Origin: JAVBLT01 sp031553315
GTDB lineage: Bacteria > Verrucomicrobiota > Kiritimatiellia > RFP12 > DVOR01
Direction: 5' to 3'
DNA length: 64,000 nucleotides
Assembly: GCA_031553315.1 (NCBI GenBank)
Contig: JAVBLT010000007.1
Location: forward strand, 62,001-126,000
This document shows positions 33,459 through 44,520 of the stretch, piece after piece. The notes beneath the pieces were generated by a model. It searched no databases. It saw only the letters and a program-made list of their open reading frames with translations, and had not been told where the DNA came from. The position numbers were made by a program, and so were the translations under genes. Numbering within the stretch: position 1 is the first letter of the stretch; each line of letters starts with the position of its first letter.

Positions 33459-34184
33459 ATGAGCAAGAAGCAGATTAAAAAGGCTAAAAAGCGCGTTGCG
33501 CCCGCAGTGCCCGTCACGCGCGACATGCTTGCCGGCGCGGAGTGCCTCAATCGCGGCCGCAAGGCCAATGCCGATGTGTTCAAGGTCACAACGCCCGCCG
33601 GTGCGTGGGTCGTGAAGGATTTCAGGAAGTGCCCCTGGTGGATCCGCTGGACTTTCGGCCGCTTCATGGCCATGCATGAATACACGCTTCTGAAGAAGCT
33701 CGAAGGCATTCGCGGCGTGCCGCAGAAGGTCTTCCGACTCGACGCCTACGCCGTGGGCATGGCGTTTCTCAACGGGACCACCATCAGCGCCTCCCGCGAG
33801 CCCATCCCCGCCGATTATTTCTTCAAGCTTGAAAAGCTGATGAAAAAGGTCAACGCCCGCGGCGTGGCCCACCTCGATACCCGCAACGCCAAAAACGTGA
33901 TGATCCTCACCGGCAACGCCCCCGCGCTGGTCGATTTCCAGGCCGGCATCCAGCTGAAATACGCCCCCGCCTGGCTTCGCCGCCTCATGGTGCACACCGA
34001 CCTTTCCGGCGTGTACAAACACTGGTACGGCCGCAACCGGGAATCCATCGACGAGCCCCGCAAGGAAATTCTCCGCGAACACTTCCGCTGGCGCCGCTGG
34101 TGGATGCTCAAAGGCTATGCCTTCTTCAAAAAACGCGTGCCAAAAGGCCCCGAAAAAGCCCTCTTTGAAGAAAAGCGGCAATAA
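33459..34184 (+). CDS. Atypical protein/LPS-type kinase (RIO/KdkA-like fold)
   Basis: The 241-aa protein has kinase-fold landmarks. AWVVKDFR around residues 49-56 could hold the ATP-binding Lys. The catalytic-loop form is VAHLDTRNAKNVMI (His-x-Asp-x-Arg-x-x-Asn), and VDFQAG stands in place of DFG. It resembles small atypical kinases such as the lipopolysaccharide-core kinases KdkA/WaaP and RIO-like proteins; the substrate is not known. The N-terminus is strongly basic (KKQIKKAKKR) and the C-terminus Trp/Arg-rich. The ATG at 33459 has AGAGGAG upstream; the longer frame begins inside the tRNA terminator. Confidence 0.7.
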   Translation: MSKKQIKKAKKRVAPAVPVTRDMLAGAECLNRGRKANADVFKVTTPAGAWVVKDFRKCPWWIRWTFGRFMAMHEYTLLKKLEGIRGVPQKVFRLDAYAVGMAFLNGTTISASREPIPADYFFKLEKLMKKVNARGVAHLDTRNAKNVMILTGNAPALVDFQAGIQLKYAPAWLRRLMVHTDLSGVYKHWYGRNRESIDEPRKEILREHFRWRRWWMLKGYAFFKKRVPKGPEKALFEEKRQ

Positions 34185-34187
34185 CGC

Positions 34188-34216
34188 TTGCGCCTCCCGC
34201 CGGATACGGGTACCAT
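34188..34216 (+). promoter_or_regulatory. Weak promoter candidate for corA
   Basis: TTGCGC at 34188-34193 and TACCAT at 34211-34216 are 17 bp apart. Three ATACGG repeats lie around the -10. Confidence 0.35.
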
Positions 34217-34244
34217 ACGGGAGATACGGAGTGGAGGTTTTGGT

Positions 34245-35180
34245 ATGTTGGCAATTTATCAATGGGTAAACGGAAGCCTGCGGGAGGTCAGCGCCCCCGA
34301 CGGCCCCTGCTGGATCAATCTTTCAGACCCCTCCACCGAGGAAATCCTCCGCGTGCAGACGCTGACGGGGATCTCCCGCGAGTTCATCACCGACCCGCTC
34401 GACAAAGACGAACGCCCCCGCATGGAAATCGATGACGACGGCACCCTGCTCATCGTGATCCACGTGCCCTACCACGAGCCCAACGAAAACCTCCACCCCT
34501 TCAACACCCTGCCGCTGGGCGTGGTCCATTCGGGCAGCGCCGTGGTCACCGTGTGCGGGCGCACGACCCCCATCGCCTCCTCCTTCCTGGATCAGATCCG
34601 GCGCGTCTGCTCGCCCGAGCACAAATTCCGCTTTACCTTCCACCTCCTCTGGCATGCCGCCATCCTCTACCTCCGTTATTTGCGCGACATCCGCCAGCGC
34701 GCCGACATGGTCGAACAGGAGCTCCACGAATCCATCTCCAACAAAGCCCTCACCGGCCTGCTCAACATCGAGAAGAGCCTCGTTTACTTCACGACCTCGC
34801 TCAAGGCCAACGACATTCTCCTCGGCCGCCTCGAACACACCCGCCAGGTCAACATCCCCGACGAAGACCTCGATGTGCTCGAAGACGTGCAGATCGAGTA
34901 TCGCCAGGCTCTCGAAATGGCCAGCATTCACAGCAACATTCTCACCGGCACCCTCGATACCTTCGCCTCGATCATCTCCAACAACCTCAACAACGTGATG
35001 AAGTTCCTCACCTCCATCACCATTGTGCTGATGATTCCCTCCGTGGTCGGCACCATCTACGGCATGAACGTGGCGCTGCCGTTTATGCACAACCCCTACG
35101 CGTTTATCGGCATCATGGGCTTTTCCGTGGTGGTGACGCTTGTCACCATCGCTTTCTTCCTGCGCCGCAAATATTTTTGA
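34245..35180 (+). CDS. corA: CorA-family magnesium/metal-ion channel
   Basis: The 311-aa CorA-type channel for Mg2+ or related divalent ions has a long cytoplasmic alpha/beta and coiled-coil N-terminal part. Two C-terminal membrane segments follow (about 252-272 and 285-307). The YGMNVALPF signature (Gly-Met-Asn) lies at the end of the first. The GGAGG site precedes the ATG at 34245. A DUF2851 gene follows after 4 bp. Confidence 0.93.
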   Translation: MLAIYQWVNGSLREVSAPDGPCWINLSDPSTEEILRVQTLTGISREFITDPLDKDERPRMEIDDDGTLLIVIHVPYHEPNENLHPFNTLPLGVVHSGSAVVTVCGRTTPIASSFLDQIRRVCSPEHKFRFTFHLLWHAAILYLRYLRDIRQRADMVEQELHESISNKALTGLLNIEKSLVYFTTSLKANDILLGRLEHTRQVNIPDEDLDVLEDVQIEYRQALEMASIHSNILTGTLDTFASIISNNLNNVMKFLTSITIVLMIPSVVGTIYGMNVALPFMHNPYAFIGIMGFSVVVTLVTIAFFLRRKYF

Positions 35181-35184
35181 GCCC

Positions 35185-36582
35185 ATGAAAACCCTCCGCG
35201 AGCAGGCGCTGCCCTACCTCACGCTGCTTCAGCCCGGCGTGTGCGAACCCACCGGCCGCTACGCCCCATTCGAAGCCACCGAGCGCCACCTCCAGGCGCT
35301 TTGGTTTAATTCCCCGTTCCGCCCCGCCACCCTTCGGGCCGCCACCGGCGAAGAAGTCCGCATCGTCGACCCCGGCCGCTGGAACCCCGAGGCGGGGCCC
35401 GATTTTCTCGGCGCCCGGTTCACCGTCGACGGCCGCCCGCTCCTGGGCGACGTGGAGGTCCACATCCGCCCCGCCGATTGGGATCGCCACCGCCACGCCT
35501 CCGACCCCCGTTACCGGGCCGTGGCCCTCCATGTGGTCTGGTTCTCCGCCCCCTCCTCCCGCACCCTTCCGCCCGGAGTCCTCACCCTTCCCCTTCAGCC
35601 GTGCGTGACCGCCCGGCCCGGCTTCAGCTTTGACCTGATCGATGCCCGCCAATGCCCCCGCGAGGCCGTTCCCATCGGCAACCGCCCCTGCTCCGAACAC
35701 CTCGCCGCCCGACCCCGGACCGTTTCGGGCCTCCTCAAGGCCGCCGGTTATTACCGCATCTGGCAGAAGACCCGCCGCCTCCTCCAACACCCTTGCGACG
35801 ACCCCGCCCAGCTTTTCTACGAAACCCTCATGGGCGTGATGGGCTACCGGTCCAACTCCGCCCCCTTCCGCCGCCTGGCCCGGGAAATCCCCCTTGCCCG
35901 GCTGGCCGGCTCAACGCCCCGCGCGGCCTTTGCCGCCCTTGCCGCCGCAGGCGGGCTCCTTCCGGACCCCGCCCGCCTGAGCGACCCCCGCCGCGCCCAA
36001 CACGCCCGCGCGCTCTGGGATCAGGCCTGGCACATGAACATCACGCCTCCCGATCCCCCTTACGCCTGGGCTCTCGGCGGCGCCCGCCCCGCGAACCACC
36101 CCCTCCGCCGCCTGGGCGCGGTGGCGGCGCTCCTCGCGGGTGACGAGGGGTTCATCCACCGCGCGCCCGGCCTTGAGCTTCGCACCGCCGATTCTCTCCG
36201 CGGGCTGACGGATCGCCTTCTTGCCGCCGCCCGCTGGCCTCAGACCGATACCGAGACCCCCGTCTGGCCGGCCTCGGGCCCGACCGGAGCGGAAGACCTC
36301 ATGGGGCGCAACCGCGCTCAATCGGTCGTGACCAACGCCCTTGTCCCCCTCCTCCTGGCTCAAGACAGGCTTCCTCCCGACCTGCTCGCCTTTCTTCCTC
36401 CCGAAGAGCTCTCCGCCCCCATGAAAGAAACGGCCTGCCGCCTTCTCGGCAGCCTTCGCGGCGCCAGGGAGTATCTCGCCAGCGGCCTTTTCCAGCAAGG
36501 CCTCCTCCAGATTTTCGCCGATTTCTGCCAAAACGGCCGCACCGCCTGCGCCCACTGCCCCATCCCCGAATTTGAATCTTAA
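35185..36582 (+). CDS. DUF2851 family protein
   Basis: The 465-aa protein matches DUF2851: an N-terminal E-x-L-x-x-x-W-type start (RHLQALWFNSPF), VRIVDPGRWNPEAGPDFLGA, then GDVEVHIRPADWDRHRH and VALHVVWF. The conserved Asp, Glu and His residues in PDFLGA and DVEVHIRPADW resemble a nuclease core, but no function is established. The C-terminus has a CAHCPI cysteine cluster. I start it at the ATG at 35185, 4 bp after corA, with which it is probably co-transcribed. Confidence 0.85.
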   Translation: MKTLREQALPYLTLLQPGVCEPTGRYAPFEATERHLQALWFNSPFRPATLRAATGEEVRIVDPGRWNPEAGPDFLGARFTVDGRPLLGDVEVHIRPADWDRHRHASDPRYRAVALHVVWFSAPSSRTLPPGVLTLPLQPCVTARPGFSFDLIDARQCPREAVPIGNRPCSEHLAARPRTVSGLLKAAGYYRIWQKTRRLLQHPCDDPAQLFYETLMGVMGYRSNSAPFRRLAREIPLARLAGSTPRAAFAALAAAGGLLPDPARLSDPRRAQHARALWDQAWHMNITPPDPPYAWALGGARPANHPLRRLGAVAALLAGDEGFIHRAPGLELRTADSLRGLTDRLLAAARWPQTDTETPVWPASGPTGAEDLMGRNRAQSVVTNALVPLLLAQDRLPPDLLAFLPPEELSAPMKETACRLLGSLRGAREYLASGLFQQGLLQIFADFCQNGRTACAHCPIPEFES

Positions 36583-36647
36583 GAAACGGCGAACGCCTAA
36601 AAACAAAGGTTTTTTCCGCAGGCGGCATTCTGAGGGATTTCCGTAAG

Positions 36648-36673
36648 GCGCTCGCAATCGAGCGCTTTTTTTT
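36648..36673 (+). terminator. Terminator after DUF2851
   Basis: A perfect 7-bp stem, GCGCTCG-CAAT-CGAGCGC, is followed by eight T. Confidence 0.9.
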
Positions 36674-36692
36674 GTTTTCCGTTATTTTACGC

Positions 36693-36721
36693 TTGTGCAC
36701 ATACCGGAGGGTATGTATAAT
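36693..36721 (+). promoter_or_regulatory. Efflux-operon promoter with an embedded operator palindrome
   Basis: TTGTGC at 36693-36698 and TATAAT at 36716-36721 are 17 bp apart. The spacer contains a perfect inverted repeat, CATACC-GGAG-GGTATG (36700-36715), filling the gap between the two boxes. A repressor or MerR-type activator could bind there. No regulator gene is adjacent. Confidence 0.65.
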
Positions 36722-36770
36722 CCCCCGCCATTGTTTTGGGAAGCCTCTCTTCTTTTACAGGAATGTGCCG

Positions 36771-38273
36771 ATGAAAATGAAACTTTTTGGATGGGCTGTC
36801 GCGCTGACGGCGTTGGCGGGGTGCTCGCTGCCGGGGCTGAAGGAACGCGTGGAAGATGCCGGCCGCTTCCGTGCCGACATCGTGGAAGATACGCGCCGCT
36901 TCTTTGAAACCAATCAGGTGCCGCTCACGCTGGAGGCGTGCAGGGGGCTTGCAAAGGAAAGAACGCTCAAGCTCACGGAGGCGAGGCTGAATGAAGCGCT
37001 CGCCAAAACAAGCCGCCTGGCGGCCTTTTCGGCGTTTATGCCCAATGTGCAGATGACCTATCAGCGGGCCGGCACCGATGTGGCGCTCAAGCAGCAACTC
37101 TCGCTCGGCGATCAGCCCTCCACGATTCAAATGGCAGATCAGTATGTGAGCCAGGCGGCGATTCAGATCAGCCAGCCTGTTTTTGCGCCTTCGGCCTGGC
37201 TGCTCTACGCGAATGCGGCCCGGAATGTGCGCCTGCAGGAGCTGGTGCGCGAACGCAATGAGGAAATGCTCAATGTGCAGGTGGCTTCGCTCTTCTATCA
37301 GGCGGCCGTGGCCGATAAAACGGTGCTGACGTATCAGCGGCAGCTGGAGGCCACGAAGGCGCTCGTGGATCAGGTCGACGCGCTCGCCGGGGAGGGTATG
37401 GCGCTTTCCGGCGAACGGGCGCGAGTCCATGCGCAGCTCGCCGCGGATGAATACAACCGCCGCCTGGCGCAAGACAGGAAGGATTTGACCCGGGCCAATC
37501 TGCTCGATATTTTGCGCCTTTACCCGCTGGCCACGGCCGAGATCGACGGCGATTCGCTGCTCAAAGTCTTGGATCTGCCGTGGGCCACGGCGGATGCCGA
37601 AGGCCGGAATGCGATCTGCCCGAGGGACGCGGCGCTGAAAACGCCCGTGGAGGAGTGGCTGTGGTATGGGCTGCTGAACCGCAAGGAAATGTGGGCGGGA
37701 GATGTGTCGCTGAGAATCCGCAAGACGGAGGCGATTCAGGCGCTGACGCATTTCCTGCCGACGCTTTCGGTCTCGGGCGGGGCGGCGTATTCCACCGAAT
37801 CGCGCATGATTCCGAACCACTACTGGTCGGGCGGAATCGGCGGCGTGATGGCGATTTTCGACGGATTTAAGTCGATCGCCGATTATCTTGCCGCCCGCGA
37901 ACGCACAAAAGCCGAATACGATTTGCAGGCAGACCGCGCCTCCACCCTCGTGACCTCCACCTTTCAGACCTGGCAGAACTGGCGCCAGGCCATGGATCGC
38001 TTCGCTGTGGCCGAAGCGGCTCGCCAGGCCGCCGAGCTCGATTACGCCGAAACAAAGGATCGCTACGACCAAGGCCGTGAAACGCTGACCGAAGTGCTCA
38101 ACAAGCTCTTCGCCATGGAGCAGAAGCGGATCGACGCGGTCAATGTGAATTACGCCTCGGCCCTCGCCGAGCTCGTTTTCCGCGACACCATCGGCCTGCG
38201 CCTGGGCGAGGAGCCCGTTGCGGTCGCCCCGGCGGAAGAAAAACCTTCGGCCGACGCGTTGCTTGTGGATTGA
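36771..38273 (+). CDS. Outer-membrane efflux lipoprotein (TolC/OprM type)
   Basis: The 500-aa protein would form the outer-membrane exit duct of the tripartite RND pump encoded here. The ATG at 36771 has AGGAA upstream and begins a lipoprotein signal peptide with lipobox LAGC (Cys at about 18). The longer frame from 36672 starts inside the promoter. Two repeats of the TolC-type helical and beta architecture follow, the second with QTWQNWRQAMDRF and RYDQGRETLTEVLN. It is the first gene of a three-gene operon. Confidence 0.88.
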   Translation: MKMKLFGWAVALTALAGCSLPGLKERVEDAGRFRADIVEDTRRFFETNQVPLTLEACRGLAKERTLKLTEARLNEALAKTSRLAAFSAFMPNVQMTYQRAGTDVALKQQLSLGDQPSTIQMADQYVSQAAIQISQPVFAPSAWLLYANAARNVRLQELVRERNEEMLNVQVASLFYQAAVADKTVLTYQRQLEATKALVDQVDALAGEGMALSGERARVHAQLAADEYNRRLAQDRKDLTRANLLDILRLYPLATAEIDGDSLLKVLDLPWATADAEGRNAICPRDAALKTPVEEWLWYGLLNRKEMWAGDVSLRIRKTEAIQALTHFLPTLSVSGGAAYSTESRMIPNHYWSGGIGGVMAIFDGFKSIADYLAARERTKAEYDLQADRASTLVTSTFQTWQNWRQAMDRFAVAEAARQAAELDYAETKDRYDQGRETLTEVLNKLFAMEQKRIDAVNVNYASALAELVFRDTIGLRLGEEPVAVAPAEEKPSADALLVD

Positions 38274-38293
38274 TTTTTAGGAAGGATAGGGTT

Positions 38294-39463
38294 ATGAATA
38301 TTCGGAAAATGACGGCATTTTTGGGTTCCGCGGCGATCGTGTTGGCCGCGGGTTGCAGTGATGCGAAGAAAAATGAACCCGTGGAGCAGATTGACCGCCG
38401 CCCGCGAGTCCGCGTCTGCGGGCTTGAGAAAAATGCGGCGTTTGAAGACGCCGCCCGGGTGCAGGGCACAGTCCGCACAAAGTTCAGCGCCTCGGTCGCA
38501 TCGCGCCTGGCCGGGCCGATCGATGAAATCATGGCCGATGAGGGCGATGTGGTGAAAGCCGGCACGCCGCTCTTCCAGATCGACAAGGTCAACCTCGAAA
38601 ACAAGGTGCGCATCGCGCAAGACGACCGCAATGTGGCGAAGGCGGCGCTGGCGGAAGCCACGGCCGCCGAGGCTGAAGCGCAGGCGGCTTTCGAAAAGGC
38701 CGACCTCGACGCGGGGCGCATGGATCGCCTCTACAATGAAAAGAAAGCCGTCACCCAAGACGCCTGGGAGCGCGCCGCGCTGAACCTGAAATCGGCCGCG
38801 GCGGCGTTGGCCCGCGCGAAGGCGGGCGTGGAAACGGCCAAAGTAAAAATCATGCAGGCCGAAACGGCTTTTCAAATCGCGGAGAAGAATCTCGACGACT
38901 CGCTCGGCAAGGCCCCGTTCGACGGCGTGGTCACCCAGAAGCTCAAAGACAAGGGCGATTATGCCGCCTCCGGCACCGCCATCTTCAAGATGGACAACCC
39001 CGGCATCTACGAAATCTGCTTCTCGATGAACGCCGACCAGTACGACAAAGTGAACCTCACCAACACCGTTGTGCGCCTGACCGACGGCCGCAAGCTCCAC
39101 CCCTCCTATCAATCGCCCACGGTGAACGCCACCACGCGCACCTTCGAGCTGCGCACCGTGGTCGGCCGCACGCCCGACCTGGCGCCGGGCATGATCCGCA
39201 GCGCCGACGTGGTCTTCTCAAGCCACCCCGGCGCCGGCGTGCCCGCTTCGGCGGTGGGGCTGCGCGGCGGCGAAAATGTGGTCTTCGTGGTGAAAGACGG
39301 CACGGTCGCGCAGATCCCCGTTAAAACGGGGTTCCATTCAGGCGGCCGCGTCGAAATCCTGAACCCCGAAGCGCTCAAGGATGCCCGAATCGTGAAAGAC
39401 GGCATGCTCCTGCTTAACCCCGGCGATGCGGTGATCCCTGTGGATGCCGACGCGAAGAAATAA
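38294..39463 (+). CDS. RND efflux periplasmic adaptor (HlyD/MFP family)
   Basis: The 389-aa lipoprotein (signal peptide with lipobox LAAGC, Cys at about 21) links the inner-membrane pump to the outer-membrane duct. A split biotinyl-lipoyl domain flanks an alpha-hairpin rich in Ala and Glu (about 95-190). The second lipoyl half reads APFDGVVTQKLKDKGDY. Beta-barrel and membrane-proximal domains follow (APGMIRSADVVF). It starts 20 bp after the TolC-type gene with GAAGGAT upstream, and ends 9 bp before the pump gene. Confidence 0.92.
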   Translation: MNIRKMTAFLGSAAIVLAAGCSDAKKNEPVEQIDRRPRVRVCGLEKNAAFEDAARVQGTVRTKFSASVASRLAGPIDEIMADEGDVVKAGTPLFQIDKVNLENKVRIAQDDRNVAKAALAEATAAEAEAQAAFEKADLDAGRMDRLYNEKKAVTQDAWERAALNLKSAAAALARAKAGVETAKVKIMQAETAFQIAEKNLDDSLGKAPFDGVVTQKLKDKGDYAASGTAIFKMDNPGIYEICFSMNADQYDKVNLTNTVVRLTDGRKLHPSYQSPTVNATTRTFELRTVVGRTPDLAPGMIRSADVVFSSHPGAGVPASAVGLRGGENVVFVVKDGTVAQIPVKTGFHSGGRVEILNPEALKDARIVKDGMLLLNPGDAVIPVDADAKK

Positions 39464-39472
39464 GGATTTTTT

Positions 39473-42400
39473 ATGTTCTTAGCCACCGCTTCCACACGCA
39501 AACCGATCGCGATGACGGTGCTCATCATCGTGCTGACGATGTTCGGCATCATCGCCTACCGCACCATCGGCAACGACCTCCTCCCCGCGGTCGACGTGCC
39601 GTATGTGACCATCTCCGTGAACTACGCCGGCGCCTCGCCCGACGAAATCGAAACCACGGTCGTCAGAAAGATCGAAGACGCCGTCTCCCAGGTCGACGGC
39701 ATCAAACACATCACCTCCACCTGCCTCAACAACTTCGCCCAGGTGCTGGTCGAATTCAACCTCGACCGCGATGTCGACATGGCCGCGGTCGACGTCCGCG
39801 AAAAGGTCGACCTGATTAAAGACGATTTGCCCGACGATGCCGACGACCCCCAGATTTTAAAGTACGACATCAACGCGACCGCCGTCGTCACCCTCGCGCT
39901 CAAAGGCAACCTGCCCATCGACGATCTCTACGACTACGCCGACGACATTCTCGCCGACCGCTTCTCCTCCCTCAAAGGCGTCGCCAGCGTCGACCTCATC
40001 GGCGGCGAAGAGCGCGAAGTCATTGTCGACGTCGACCGCGACCTGCTTGCCGCGCGCGGCCTGACCATGGGCCAGATCACCTCCGCCGTGAAACGCGAAA
40101 ACGTGAAAACCCCCATGGGGCAGATTGACGACGCCTCCCGCGAAATCTCCCTCATGTTCGACGCCGAAGCCGCCGAAATCCCCGATTTGGGCGATATTGA
40201 GATCGGCGTGGCCGCCGGCGAGCGGGTGTATCTGCGCGACGTGGCCACCTTTCAGTTCGGCACCGAACGCAAGAAAACCGCCGCGTATTACGACGACGAG
40301 CTTTGCGTAATCATCAAAGTGACCAAAAAAGGCGAGGCCAACGCCGCCGCCCTCGTCGACCTCGTCCGCCAGACGGTCGACGAAATCCGCCCCCGCCTGC
40401 CCGGCGGCATGGAGCTCGTCTGGTTTCACGACGACGGCGCCTACATCAACGCCACCGTGGCCGACGGCTTTTCAAGCGTCGTCAGCGGCGTCATCCTCAC
40501 CGGCCTGGTGCTGCTCCTTTTTTTGGCCGACATCCGCACCGCCTTCGCCGCCTTCGTCAGCATCCCCATCACCATGATCATCGCCCTCATCGCCTTCCAG
40601 ACCTACGGCTACACCCTCAACATCATCACCATGAGCGCGGCGGGTATTTCCGTGGGCATTCTCGTGGCCAACTCCATTGTGGTGCTTGAAAACATCGCCC
40701 TGGCCTTCGACCGGCACAAAGGGCAGAATTACGATGTGGGCGAAGTCGTGGCCAAAGCCACCTCCGCCGTGGCGCTGGCGGTTTCGGCCGGCGCGCTGAC
40801 CAACATCGTGGTCTTTCTGCCCATCACGACCATGAAAAGCATCTCCGGGCGCTTTCTCGCCCCCTTCGCCGTGACGGTGACCGCCGCGACCTTCGCCTCG
40901 CTCCTGATCAGCTTCACCCTCACCCCCATCCTCGCCATGGTCACCCGCCACTGGGGCGAACGCTGGTTCAACCCCGCCCTCAACACGCTGCTCACCCCCT
41001 GGAACATCTTCTACAACCACCTCGCCCGCGCCTACGTCCGCAGCATCTACATCCTCGCCAAAGCCCCCTTCCTCTTTGTGGCGGTCTGCACCGCGCTCAC
41101 CGTGGCGGGCTTCATGTATTACCCCAAACGCGTGCAGATGGATTTCGTGCCCGCCACCGACCAGGGCATCATCACCGTCAAGCTCGAATACCCGGCCGAC
41201 TTCAACCTCGGCGAGACCACCCGGCGATCCTACGCCGTGGCCAAAAAGCTTGCGCCCGACCCCGCCGTCCGCCACTTCACCATCACCTGCGGCAAGGCGC
41301 AGGGCACCACCGGATCGGTTTCGGAAGGCACCTACCTGGCGGAAATCACCACCAAGCTCACCCCCATGGACGAACGCCCCAAAGATAAAATCAAAGACAT
41401 CATGGAGCGCTTTCGCGCCATCCTCGCCCAAGAGCCCGACTGCCTCTCCTCCGTCCTCATTCCCAGCGCCGCCGGCGGCGCCTCGCAAGACATCGTGCAA
41501 ATCATCAGCGGCCCCGACCTCGCCGAACTCAACCGCCTGGGTCTGCTCATTTCAGCCGGATTCAACGCCGACCCCGCCAGCGTCGACATCAGCCACTCCG
41601 TCCGCCCCGGGCGCCCCGAAGTGCGCATCCGCCCCAACCGCGCCGTGATGCACGACCTGGGCATCCACGCGGCCGACATCGGCCAATCCCTCCGCGCCAA
41701 CATCGCCGGCCTCGAAGCCGCCAACTACAAAAAAGGCGACCGATCGTATGATATTCGCGTGCGTTACACCCAGACCGACGGAACCGACCAGATCCCGGCC
41801 ATGAACCTGCCCGGGCCCGACGGCCGCCCCATGCTCCTGGGCGCCATCGCCACCCCCGTCGACTCCCTCCAGCCCACCATGATCACCCGGTACGACAAAC
41901 AACGCTCCGCCGTCATCAACGTCAACGCCGCCAAAGGCTACGGCATGAGCGCCGCCCTCGAGCACCAGGGCGAGATCATCCGCAAGGCACTCCCCCCCGG
42001 CTACACGCAATCCCTCAGCGGCATGGCCGAGAAAATGGGAGAGACCTTCTCCGAATTCGGCCTCGTGGCATTCGTCGCCATCGCGCTCACCTACCTGCTC
42101 ATGGCCGCCCTCATGGAATCGTGGACCCAACCGCTCATCGTCATCATGACCGTGCCCTTCAGCTACCTCGGCCTCTACATGGCCCTCTACTACACCAACA
42201 CCACCATGTCCATGTTCGGTCTCCTGGCCGGCATCATGCTCGTGGGCGTAGTCGTCAACGCCGCCATCCTGCTGATCGACGAAGTCAACACCCTGCGCAC
42301 CCTCCACGGCTACCACAAGCACGACGCCCTCATCCGCGCCGCCAAAGCCAAATTCCGCCCCATCCTCATGACCTGCGTGGCCGCCCTCTTCGGCATGCTG

Positions 42401-42616
42401 CCCATGGCCACCGGCACCGGCCTTGGCTCCGAAATGCGCGCCAGCATCGGCATCGGCTCCGTGGGCGGCATCATCCTCTCCTCGATCATGGCGCTCTACT
42501 TCATTCCGGCGCTCTACCTCATCGTCGGCCAGAGCGACAAAAAACAGCGCAAAGCCTTCGAGCGTAAAGCCCTCGAACACCCCGAACCCGCCCCCGAAGG
42601 GGAAATGACCCTGTAG
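39473..42616 (+). CDS. RND multidrug efflux transporter (HAE1/AcrB type)
   Basis: This 1047-aa inner-membrane pump has 12 predicted TM helices and two large periplasmic loops. It begins MFLATASTRKPIAM, as HAE1 pumps do. The porter loops start with NYAGASPDEIETTVVRKIED, a standard motif. TM4 reads GILVANSIVVLENI, so the paired aspartates of the AcrB proton relay (Asp407, Asp408) are replaced by Ala and Asn. TM10 reads GVVVNAAILLID, without the relay Lys940. Coupling may use other acidic residues, or the pump may be altered. It would export drugs, bile salts or lipids with its two partners. Confidence 0.93.
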   Translation: MFLATASTRKPIAMTVLIIVLTMFGIIAYRTIGNDLLPAVDVPYVTISVNYAGASPDEIETTVVRKIEDAVSQVDGIKHITSTCLNNFAQVLVEFNLDRDVDMAAVDVREKVDLIKDDLPDDADDPQILKYDINATAVVTLALKGNLPIDDLYDYADDILADRFSSLKGVASVDLIGGEEREVIVDVDRDLLAARGLTMGQITSAVKRENVKTPMGQIDDASREISLMFDAEAAEIPDLGDIEIGVAAGERVYLRDVATFQFGTERKKTAAYYDDELCVIIKVTKKGEANAAALVDLVRQTVDEIRPRLPGGMELVWFHDDGAYINATVADGFSSVVSGVILTGLVLLLFLADIRTAFAAFVSIPITMIIALIAFQTYGYTLNIITMSAAGISVGILVANSIVVLENIALAFDRHKGQNYDVGEVVAKATSAVALAVSAGALTNIVVFLPITTMKSISGRFLAPFAVTVTAATFASLLISFTLTPILAMVTRHWGERWFNPALNTLLTPWNIFYNHLARAYVRSIYILAKAPFLFVAVCTALTVAGFMYYPKRVQMDFVPATDQGIITVKLEYPADFNLGETTRRSYAVAKKLAPDPAVRHFTITCGKAQGTTGSVSEGTYLAEITTKLTPMDERPKDKIKDIMERFRAILAQEPDCLSSVLIPSAAGGASQDIVQIISGPDLAELNRLGLLISAGFNADPASVDISHSVRPGRPEVRIRPNRAVMHDLGIHAADIGQSLRANIAGLEAANYKKGDRSYDIRVRYTQTDGTDQIPAMNLPGPDGRPMLLGAIATPVDSLQPTMITRYDKQRSAVINVNAAKGYGMSAALEHQGEIIRKALPPGYTQSLSGMAEKMGETFSEFGLVAFVAIALTYLLMAALMESWTQPLIVIMTVPFSYLGLYMALYYTNTTMSMFGLLAGIMLVGVVVNAAILLIDEVNTLRTLHGYHKHDALIRAAKAKFRPILMTCVAALFGMLPMATGTGLGSEMRASIGIGSVGGIILSSIMALYFIPALYLIVGQSDKKQRKAFERKALEHPEPAPEGEMTL

Positions 42617-42665
42617 CCCGCGCCCATCCCATTCCCGCCCTCGACCCGATGGCCGCGCTTTGCGC

Positions 42666-42703
42666 TTGTTTCCGAAGCCCGCTTTTTCTATAATAAGCGG
42701 GCT
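42666..42703 (+). promoter_or_regulatory. lepA promoter overlapped by a 9-bp palindrome
   Basis: TTGTTT at 42666-42671 and TATAAT at 42689-42694 are 17 bp apart. The -10 ends only 9 bp before the lepA ATG. A perfect palindrome (AGCCCGCTT at 42676-42684 and AAGCGGGCT at 42695-42703) brackets the -10 and ends on the base before ATG. No Shine-Dalgarno sequence is present. Confidence 0.65.
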
Positions 42704-44518
<1,815 letters not shown>

Positions 44519-44520
44519 CC

